Positions 7,649 through 13,574 of a DNA stretch of 13,574 nucleotides are shown one piece after another. Position 1 is the first letter of the stretch. Every line of letters begins with the position of its first letter. The DNA comes from a bacterium (GTDB lineage Bacteria > Blakebacterota > Blakebacteria > Blakebacterales > Blakebacteraceae). The position numbers and the translations under genes are program-made. The DNA is taken from NCBI GenBank assembly GCA_025774205.1, contig JALGWK010000027.1, positions 1 through 13,574 of the forward strand, in the 5' to 3' direction. The notes below the pieces were generated by a model that did not search any database, had not been told where the DNA came from, and was given only the letters and a program-made list of their open reading frames with translations.

Positions 7649-7948
7649 TCAGGGCTTTTCCTGCCCGTTCGAGCCGGAGTACTTCAACGAGTCATGCAGC
7701 AGCAGCCATGAGGGAGCGTACTCCTCGGAGTCGGACCACCAGTACGCTCCGGCGTCCATACCGCGCGCCTCAATGAAGGCCGTCAGTTCCTCGACCTGTC
7801 TGATCTTCGAGAGGAGGGGATCGAGACCGAACATGAAGAGGAGGATCGCGATGATGCCGAGACCGAGTCGCAGCCAGCCACCTGAGGTGGCCGATCCGCT
7901 GACGTTCTTCCTCTCCATTCCCTCCCGATTCTTCCTGTCATCCATCAT
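7649..7948 (-). CDS. Small single-helix membrane protein, unknown function
   Basis: A 99-residue protein that I do not recognise. The N-terminal 24 residues are hydrophilic and basic (DDRKNREGMERKN), followed by one membrane helix at about 25-42 (WLRLGLGIIAILLFMFGL), then a soluble tail with a Trp-rich motif GAYWWSDSEE at about 67-76 and APSWLLLHD. The tail probably faces the periplasm, from the positive-inside rule. I chose the ATG at 7948; an in-frame GTG at 7954 lies immediately after the stop of the YeiH-type gene and would add two residues. Either way the start is within 6 bases of that stop, which points to translational coupling. Its position and membrane topology suggest an accessory subunit of the transporter, but that is inference. 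Confidence 0.75.
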   Translation of the reverse strand: MMDDRKNREGMERKNVSGSATSGGWLRLGLGIIAILLFMFGLDPLLSKIRQVEELTAFIEARGMDAGAYWWSDSEEYAPSWLLLHDSLKYSGSNGQEKP

Positions 7949-7954
7949 GAACAC

Positions 7955-9682
7955 CTAAATCGCCGCCGTGATCTTCGTGAAAACAACGTAGAACATCAGG
8001 TACGCCATCGAGAGGGTCAGGATGAGGTTGAAACTCTGTCCACAGACGTAGAGGATGAGCGGCTTGCCACCCTTGAAGTACTCCTTCAGTTCCCTGAAAT
8101 TGGTCGCCAGACCGATGCTGACGAAAGCGAGGCAGAAGAACCAGCCGCGGAGGGTCTTGGTGAGCCCCCCGATCACTCCCTGGTCGATCAGGGTGTATCC
8201 GGCATCCGGTCCAAGGGCGGCATAGATCGCGGAGAACAGGATCGACGCCCCGATGAATCCGATCACGAACTTCGGGAAGCGATGCCAGATCTCCCAGATG
8301 CTCACCCGCTCACCCTCCTGCCGATCGACCCGGGCGGTCCAGTAGAGAGCCACGAAGAAGGCTATCACGCCGATCAGCACGTTCTGGATCATCTTGATCG
8401 TGGCGGCTACATAGAGGGCCCTCTCACCCAGGAAGGCACCGGCAGCAGCGACCGCGCCGGTGGCATCGATCGTTCCCCCCATCCAGGCCCCACCGAGGAT
8501 CTCCGGGATACCGACCGCTTTGATGAAAGCTGGCATGGCGATCATCATGACGGCGGTGAAGACCAGCGACATGCCGACCGCCAGGGTGAGCTCCTCCTTC
8601 TTCGCCCGGCAGGCGGCGGCGGTGGCGATGGCCGCCGAGACTCCGCAGACCGACATGTCGGCCGAGATGGTGATGTTCAGCGTCTTGGAGGGGATCTTGA
8701 TCACCTTCTGGCCGAAGATGTAGGTGGATACCAGCACGATCGGTGTGACAATCCAGGAGACGAAGATCCCCGGCACCCCGATGGCCAGGATCTTCCCGAA
8801 GAGGATCTCGGCGCCGAGGAGGACCAGGCCGGTTTTGATGAAGTACTCGGTCTGGACCGCCGGCTTGACCCATTCAGGAGTACCGACGGTGTTGCTGATC
8901 AGGAGACCGAAGAGGATTGCCCAGGCGGCGTAGCCGATCCCGTAGGCCTTCATGGTCGCCTGCTCCGCCGCGATATAGGCCAGGATCGCGATCCCGAAGA
9001 CGAAGAGGAAGCCGACCAGGAATTTCCGGAACGACCGGCCCAGGGCGATGGTGCCGATCCCGAAGAAGATGCCCAGCGCGATCGCCAATCCGATCAGGTT
9101 GACGATCTGGTTGTGCGACGAGATCGTGGTCTTCTTCTTCGCGCTCGAAGCCTCGGTCGCCAGGGCGCGCCACTCGTCGATCGCGGCCACCGCGGCCGCG
9201 TTCAGGGCTTCATCCCCGAAACCGGTCATTGCGGCCGTGGTCTCGGCCGAGACCGCCCGTTGTCGGGCCACGGTGACTTCCGTCAGTAATTCATTGTACC
9301 GGGGCTGGGCGGCCGTGTTCTTCCGTTCGGCTCCGGCCTCCGAGAGCATCAGTGATTCGAGCGGGTTGTTTTTCCAGCCGTGCGGCTTCCTGATGAATCC
9401 GGCCAGGCGTTTGGCCCGCAAGGCCGAGGAAGCCTTGATCCCCGACTTGGTGTTCCCCGCCTCGTACCAGGTCACGGTCCGGAAGGGCGCCCGATCGGCC
9501 TCGTCCGCCATGATCCGGTTGGCCTCGGCGAACTGCTCCCGCATCCCCGCCGGTGGACGCGAGAGGAAGAACACCGTACCGACCAGCAGGACGAGGAGCG
9601 CGAGCCAGATGGCCCAGTAATCCTCGAGCCGGAAGAGTTCGGCCCACCCCGTGACCTCTTCCGATGGCTGTGATTCAGGCAT
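7955..9682 (-). CDS. YeiH-family putative sulfate exporter, long form
   Basis: A 575-residue integral membrane protein of the YeiH/Cons_hypoth698 family, annotated elsewhere as putative sulfate exporters. Family hallmarks are LKTG-like [16 protein letters not shown] (281-296), [14 protein letters not shown] (about 344-357) and [15 protein letters not shown] (401-415), within about ten hydrophobic helices from residue 191 onward. Unlike the short form of around 350 residues, it starts with one helix at about 23-41 followed by a hydrophilic, mostly helical segment at about 42-188 before the conserved transporter core. AAGGA about 8 bases before the ATG supports the start. It lies 65 bases downstream of the GH172 gene and is coupled to the small membrane protein gene. 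Sulfate export is a family-level prediction with limited direct proof; sulfite or organosulfonates are alternatives. It may link to the sulfur oxidation operon at the other end of the window. Confidence 0.87.
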   Translation of the reverse strand: MPESQPSEEVTGWAELFRLEDYWAIWLALLVLLVGTVFFLSRPPAGMREQFAEANRIMADEADRAPFRTVTWYEAGNTKSGIKASSALRAKRLAGFIRKPHGWKNNPLESLMLSEAGAERKNTAAQPRYNELLTEVTVARQRAVSAETTAAMTGFGDEALNAAAVAAIDEWRALATEASSAKKKTTISSHNQIVNLIGLAIALGIFFGIGTIALGRSFRKFLVGFLFVFGIAILAYIAAEQATMKAYGIGYAAWAILFGLLISNTVGTPEWVKPAVQTEYFIKTGLVLLGAEILFGKILAIGVPGIFVSWIVTPIVLVSTYIFGQKVIKIPSKTLNITISADMSVCGVSAAIATAAACRAKKEELTLAVGMSLVFTAVMMIAMPAFIKAVGIPEILGGAWMGGTIDATGAVAAAGAFLGERALYVAATIKMIQNVLIGVIAFFVALYWTARVDRQEGERVSIWEIWHRFPKFVIGFIGASILFSAIYAALGPDAGYTLIDQGVIGGLTKTLRGWFFCLAFVSIGLATNFRELKEYFKGGKPLILYVCGQSFNLILTLSMAYLMFYVVFTKITAAI

Positions 9683-9747
9683 GATGCTGTTCCTTAGCGG
9701 GTGTTGGTGGCAGGTTCTCCGTTCTCAGTCCCCTCTCTCATGGTATA

Positions 9748-11762
9748 TCACGGTGTCGGTCTGATGACCAGAACACCGTCGGGATCAGGGATGCGGAGGT
9801 AATACCCCCAGCCGCCGTAGTCGTCGCCGACCTTGATGAGCAGGGTATTCACTCCCTTCCTGAGAGAGAGCCGGACATGGTCCTGGTCCGGTTCGGCCGG
9901 CCGGTGCAGCACATGCTCATGGACCCGCTCGCCGTTCAGCCAGAGACCAACCCAGTCATCGGAACCGAGCAGGCAGTCGACGACGCGGGCGTCGGGACTC
10001 TCGATCCAGACTGCGCCGTACACACAGCTCAGTTCGTTCGGGGTGAAGAGAGCGTCCAGGTTGACGTAGCCGCTCTCATCGGTCTCTATCAGGCGCCAGC
10101 CGACCTCCCGGGAGTTCATCCCTTCATACGTTTGCGAGAGATCGATCTCCTGTTCGGGGGGGTACGGAATATCGAGACCGACCGTGAGTTCGCTCCCCTC
10201 CTGCCCCGGGTTGTCGAAGGGACCGATCACCTGCCAGCGGGTTACGAAGTTCATGACCGGCTCGATGCTCACCGCGTCGAAGCCGAACACCTGCCTGCCG
10301 GTGGCGGGTGCGGGACCGACCGATTCGACCTCCAGCGATGCCGTGCCGGGTTCCAGCCTGACCTCGCCCAGTTCGATCCGACCGGAGGGAGTGACCTCGG
10401 TATCATTCAGGTCTATCACCCCGCCGAGGAACTCCCCGTTCACCCGGAACCTGACCCTCCCGCTATCGGGTCCCTTCGTGAGATAGAGCGCGATCGTGTA
10501 GCGGTCGATCGTCTCGACCGGCAGTGTCCAGCTGACCGGTCCAACCTCCGACAGTTCCATCCATATCGACTTCCCCCCACTCCAGTCGACGCCATGGCGC
10601 TGCATGTCCTCGAGAGGTAGATCCATCGTCCGGTGTATTCCTTCACCATCAGGGACTCAGCCTCTATCGCACCATCCGGCACCAGCACCCGTAGCGGGAT
10701 CCGGGCGTTGCCTGCCGGCATCTCCGGGAAGGGCGCGTGCGGTTCCATCTGGTACCAATAGGCGGTACTGGCGTAATCCCCCACCTCGGTGTTGGCGTGG
10801 CCGTGTTCGATCGTGAACCTCAGGGAACGGATCGTGAACCTCAGGGAACGGGTGAAGGGGATGGCGTCACCGAGATGATAACGGTAGGCGGCGATCCGGG
10901 CCCGCTCCTCGTCCTTGATGATCAGGCCGTGGAAGGGACCGGCGTAGATTCCCTCGTTGAAATACCAGCCGCTGGTGAAGTAGTCCTCGGTTCCGGTGCC
11001 GTACATGCACGGTTCCTCGGCTCCATCCACCCAGACCATTTCGTCTCCTTCGAGGAACCACAGCTCCCCGTTGTAGCCCTGCATGTTCAGGTTCACCCCG
11101 ACCAGGTGCCCTTCCCCCTCGGCTTCGAGGATGGTGTAGTTCCGGTCGGGATCGGTCTTCGGCTCCCGGCGCCACTGGGCATGGAAATAGGCCACGTCAT
11201 CCTCGAGCGGCTGGTGCATCTCCTGGTAGTCGATCTGGTAGTAGAAGGCGTCGACCTGCTGACCGGTTTCGTTCACCACCTCGATACGGGCCCGCTCGCG
11301 GAAGGGCATCGGCCAGTATGAGTAGAATCCACCACTGGAGATCCCAAGGTAGTACGAGACGTAGTGGACCTTGTCGAAGCCGGTGCCGAAGAAGTCCCCT
11401 ACCGGCACCTCCACGCTCGGTGTCTCCTCATCATCCCAGTACATCCGCAGGAGGATCCGCCGGAGGTAATGCGGATCGCGGCTCGAGATGGTGATCCAGA
11501 TACGCGTTATCACCCCCGGCCCCCCGATATCGGCCAGGATCGCGCTCGTTCCCGGAGCCATCACCAGCCGGTCGGCGTTGCCGCCGGTGGTGTCGTTGGA
11601 GGCGATCTGGGCGATCTGCCTGAAGGTGCTCTGCTTCAAGTAGGGGAGCCTGCCGGGATCGATCAGGTTCTCCAGGGCTCCCTGGGCCCGGACCGCTCCG
11701 GTGATGGCAAGCATGAGGATCATGACCGAAACAACAGATCGACCGATACAATTCCTGCTCAT
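9748..11762 (-). pseudogene. DUF2961/GH172 glycoside hydrolase, frameshifted
   Basis: The gene reads in one frame from ATG 11762 through about residue 380, then continues as sensible protein in another frame down to the TGA at 9748. A one-base deletion (or equivalent) between about 10656 and 10600 explains this; restored length would be about 670 residues. The first part has a signal peptide (1-26, cut near VRA-Q) and the GH172 core: PVGDFFGTGF (120-129), GTGTEDYF (255-262) and EHGHANTEVGDY to AYWYQ (319-338). The second part is beta-rich, with a WQVIGPFDN module typical of C-terminal sandwich domains in such enzymes. Past residue 380 the first frame turns Arg/Ser-rich, as expected of an out-of-frame read. 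GH172 enzymes act on arabinofuranosides or fructose dianhydrides; the substrate here is unknown. A 21-base tandem duplication also lies in the core. Sequencing error remains possible. Confidence 0.82.
10809..10850 (-). repeat. 21-base exact tandem duplication inside the GH172 gene
   Basis: The unit at 10809-10829 is repeated without a mismatch at 10830-10850. In the protein it yields RSLRFTI twice in a row (305-311 and 312-318), just before the conserved EHGHAN motif. Family members normally show one copy of this strand. The length is a multiple of three, so the frame is kept. Confidence 0.95.
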
Positions 11763-11830
11763 CCTGGATCCTTCCGGTACTCTCCCTCGTCAAGACGCGC
11801 CGGTGTGTCGCGGTCCGGAACGGAAGAAGT

Positions 11831-11858
11831 GTGACAGGTCGGTACGTACCCTTATATG
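11831..11858 (+). promoter_or_regulatory. Candidate sigma70-type promoter for the arsenate reductase gene
   Basis: GTGACA at 11831-11836 (5 of 6 matches to the -35 consensus) and TATATG at 11853-11858 (4 of 6 to the -10) are 16 bases apart, and the region is locally AT-richer than its surroundings. The spacer contains a perfect 10-base palindrome, GGTACGTACC (11841-11850), a possible operator. It lies about 50 bases before the arsC start in the divergent gap with the GH172 gene. Confidence 0.4.
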
Positions 11859-11910
11859 CTGTTCACATGGTGAAGAAAGTGAGTCTATCAAAGGGGAAGC
11901 CGCCTTATCC

Positions 11911-12345
11911 ATGAACAACACGATCCGCATACTCTTCCTCTGTACCGGGAATTCCTGCCGTTCGCAGATGGCTGAAGGATTTGCGCGTGTCCTGGGGGGA
12001 GAGGATGTTGAGGCACACTCCGCCGGCATCGAGGCACACGGGAAGAATCCCCGGGCAATAGCAGCAATGGCAGAGGCGGGAATCGATATAACCGGTCAGG
12101 AATCAACCATCGTGACCGATGAGATGATTGCCCGGTCTGACCTGGTTGTGACTGTCTGCGGCCACGCTGATGAACACTGTCCGGTACTGCCGGATAGTGT
12201 GCGGAAGCTCCACTGGCCGCTTGACGACCCGGCCAGGGCCACCGGCTCGGAAGAGGAGATAACAGCTGTCTTCCTGGAGGTCCGGGATGAGATACGGAAA
12301 AGGGTAGTCAGCCTTCTTCACGAAATGGATATATCGATTCGCTGA
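11911..12345 (+). CDS. arsC: Arsenate reductase ArsC, thioredoxin-coupled type
   Basis: A 144-residue cytoplasmic enzyme of the low-molecular-weight phosphatase fold that reduces arsenate to arsenite. The P-loop CTGNSCR (Cys11 to Arg17) holds the nucleophilic Cys11, and the redox relay cysteines Cys83 and Cys90 are in TVCGHADEHCPVLP, the spacing of the thioredoxin-linked Staphylococcus pI258 type. HWPLDDPA (101-108) supplies the conserved Asp region. Plain tyrosine phosphatases lack the two extra cysteines, so the assignment is strong. AAGGGGAA at 11891-11898 lies 12 bases before the ATG, somewhat far; I see no better start. The gene stands alone: no arsR, arsB or acr3 gene is within the window. 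Its codon use looks a little less GC-biased than that of the neighbouring minus-strand genes, which could reflect transfer. It converges with the porin gene over 28 bases. Confidence 0.94.
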   Translation: MNNTIRILFLCTGNSCRSQMAEGFARVLGGEDVEAHSAGIEAHGKNPRAIAAMAEAGIDITGQESTIVTDEMIARSDLVVTVCGHADEHCPVLPDSVRKLHWPLDDPARATGSEEEITAVFLEVRDEIRKRVVSLLHEMDISIR

Positions 12346-12373
12346 CCTGGCTGAACCGCAGGATCTCGAATGT

Positions 12374-13369
12374 CTACCACTTCCAGTTGAAGGTGATCCG
12401 GAACATGCTGGTCGGATCGGCGGTGCCGATCTTCGTCTGGTGGAAGTTGGGGATGATGCTCAATCCCTTGCCGGCGCGGTAGTCGAGACCGACCATAAGC
12501 AGGGTCATGGTGTCGTCATCCGTGCTGGTGTCGGGATCCCAGTTCATGTACGTACCGAGCAGCGTGAGGGGCGATCCCGGGAGCGCGAAGCGGCCGAAGC
12601 CCCAGATACCCGATCCGTCCTGGTCGAGGGTGAAGCGGTAGTTCGACTGGGTGGTGTATGAACCGCCGACCGCGAAACCATCGACCTCATACCCCACCGA
12701 GAGATCCATGGTAGTGGTATTCTCCATATCCCCTTCAGTGGTCGGGTCGTCATCGGGATCGAAGCCGTTCATCCCGTAGTGAGCCGTGATGAGCAGCCCG
12801 TCGATCGGGGTGAAGACCCCCTGAATCTCATACGCTTTTCCGAAGGAGTCATCATCCAGGTTGCTGTAGCCGTTACCGTTACTGAGCATGACATTCACCG
12901 CGATCATCTCGTTCAGCCGGAACCGGGCCATGATCCCGAGATCGGCCGAAGAGCGCAGCTTGTAGTAGTCCTGCATGGTCATCTCGACGCCGCGATAGGC
13001 CCAGACCTCCTCGATGGTGCCGAAGAGGACCGTACCCATCATGCCGGCGCGAAGACTCACCCGGCCGGAGGCCTTCCAGTCGGCATAAACATGCTTGATG
13101 AAGAGACGATACTTCCCATCACCATCCTGCTTCACATCGGTGCGGAAGCGACCGGTGATGCCATCACTCATCTGCAGGTCGTAGGTGAAGTAAACCCGCC
13201 GGAAGCTGTGGGTCATCACATTGCTGACATCATCGCTCAGTCCCTGCGAGAGGTCGAAGTAGGCCTTCCCCTTGAGGGTGCCATTGCCCTCGACCTGCGC
13301 CCGGACCTGCGTCCCCATGGCGAGGATCACAATTATCGCCGTGGCAGTGGTAAGAACTCTTCGGAACAT
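12374..13369 (-). CDS. Outer-membrane beta-barrel protein, probable porin
   Basis: A 331-residue exported protein. The signal peptide (MFRRVLTTATAIIVILAMGTQVRAQ) is cut near A24/Q25. The mature part is made of alternating strands with short turns and Asp-rich loops (DDDSFG, FDPDDDPTTEGD, DPDTSTDDD), and the last residues FRITFNWKW form a typical terminal strand ending in an aromatic residue, the BAM recognition signal. Acidic external loops suggest a calcium-binding or cation-favouring porin, though no specific family can be named with certainty. I chose the ATG at 13369 because AAGGAG sits 8 bases upstream and the signal peptide begins right there; an in-frame GTG at 13453 would add 28 unconvincing residues. 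It faces the arsenate reductase gene across a 28-base gap without a clear terminator. Confidence 0.82.
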   Translation of the reverse strand: MFRRVLTTATAIIVILAMGTQVRAQVEGNGTLKGKAYFDLSQGLSDDVSNVMTHSFRRVYFTYDLQMSDGITGRFRTDVKQDGDGKYRLFIKHVYADWKASGRVSLRAGMMGTVLFGTIEEVWAYRGVEMTMQDYYKLRSSADLGIMARFRLNEMIAVNVMLSNGNGYSNLDDDSFGKAYEIQGVFTPIDGLLITAHYGMNGFDPDDDPTTEGDMENTTTMDLSVGYEVDGFAVGGSYTTQSNYRFTLDQDGSGIWGFGRFALPGSPLTLLGTYMNWDPDTSTDDDTMTLLMVGLDYRAGKGLSIIPNFHQTKIGTADPTSMFRITFNWKW

Positions 13370-13378
13370 CCGGTTCGT

Positions 13379-13384
13379 CTCCTT
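13379..13384 (-). promoter_or_regulatory. Ribosome-binding site deciding the porin start
   Basis: AAGGAG on the minus strand, 8 bases before the ATG at 13369. It places the start directly at the signal peptide. Confidence 0.7.
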
Positions 13385-13574
13385 GCAAGGCCGGTTTTCC
13401 TGTCGGTCGCCTTGAACCAATCCGGTGTTACACCTGATCGGGAATATCGTCACAATCGACCCTCCCGGACACCTTCACTATCGAGCCGTGATCTGACGGT
13501 CACCTGACCGGCTCAACACCCTGCCATAGTGTGAAAACCTTGCAGTAACAGGGGTTGACAGGGGAATCAGGGTG

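Noticed and set aside
8282-9289. Long plus-strand open frame opposite the YeiH-type gene
   Set aside because: The product is Asp/Gly/Arg-rich and low in complexity, as expected antisense to a high-GC coding region, and the minus-strand product is a clear transporter.
9748-10626. Second half of the GH172 gene as an independent gene starting at ATG 10626
   Set aside because: There is no signal peptide, the only AAGGA is 12 bases away, and the sequence continues the first half naturally; a frameshift explains it better.
10737-11321. Plus-strand open frame opposite the GH172 gene
   Set aside because: It is the antisense shadow of conserved GH172 motifs and encodes no plausible protein.
13370-13453. 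GTG-initiated N-terminal extension of the porin
   Set aside because: It would precede a good signal peptide by 28 polar residues and run across the AAGGAG ribosome-binding site of the ATG at 13369.
13497-13510. Palindrome CGGTCACCTGACCG upstream of the porin
   Set aside because: Arms of six bases with a two-base spacer are expected by chance a few times in a window of this size, and no promoter elements clearly flank it.
13555-13560. TTGACA near the right end, a possible plus-strand -35 box
   Set aside because: The -10 region would lie beyond the window, so it cannot be judged.

Overview
The window looks like a chromosomal segment of a high-GC (about 60% by eye) Gram-negative bacterium. Outer-membrane features support this: two signal-peptide-bearing beta-barrel proteins, one of the PorV/OmpP1-like kind typical of the Fibrobacteres-Chlorobi-Bacteroidetes (FCB) superphylum and related candidate phyla, and a large lipoprotein. 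An FCB-related candidate phylum is a reasonable guess, but no marker gene is present to fix it. I see no tRNA, rRNA, CRISPR array, transposase or phage gene.

Layout: (1) 1-2397, plus strand: the 3' end of a sulfide:quinone oxidoreductase-like flavoprotein, then a DUF1641 protein, a DsrC/TusE-family protein with only its C-terminal cysteine, and a DsrE-family protein. They are separated by 16, 20 and 39 bases, each with a ribosome-binding site, and end at a duplicated rho-independent terminator (2427-2497). This is a sulfur-oxidation and sulfur-trafficking operon that starts upstream of the window. (2) 2574-6609, plus strand: a large DUF4838 lipoprotein with a C-terminal discoidin-like domain, probably acting on glycans, and an outer-membrane beta-barrel protein. 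(3) 6623-11762, minus strand, read right to left: a DUF2961/GH172 glycoside hydrolase gene broken by a frameshift and carrying a 21-base tandem duplication, a long-form YeiH-type putative sulfate exporter, a small one-helix membrane protein nearly touching it, and an aldo/keto reductase. Spacing would allow a single transcript. (4) 11911-12345, plus strand: a thioredoxin-type arsenate reductase, divergent from the GH172 gene. (5) 12374-13369, minus strand: a second outer-membrane beta-barrel protein, probably a porin. The last 121 bases hold no gene I can support.

Biologically the window combines sulfur chemistry (flavoprotein oxidation of reduced sulfur, persulfide relay through DsrE and DsrC-like proteins, possible export of an oxidised sulfur anion by the YeiH protein) with glycan scavenging (DUF4838 and GH172 proteins, outer-membrane barrels). 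The parts most worth a second look are the four-gene sulfur module with a one-cysteine DsrC homologue, the YeiH protein with its large hydrophilic insert and coupled small membrane partner, and the two independent lesions in the GH172 gene.
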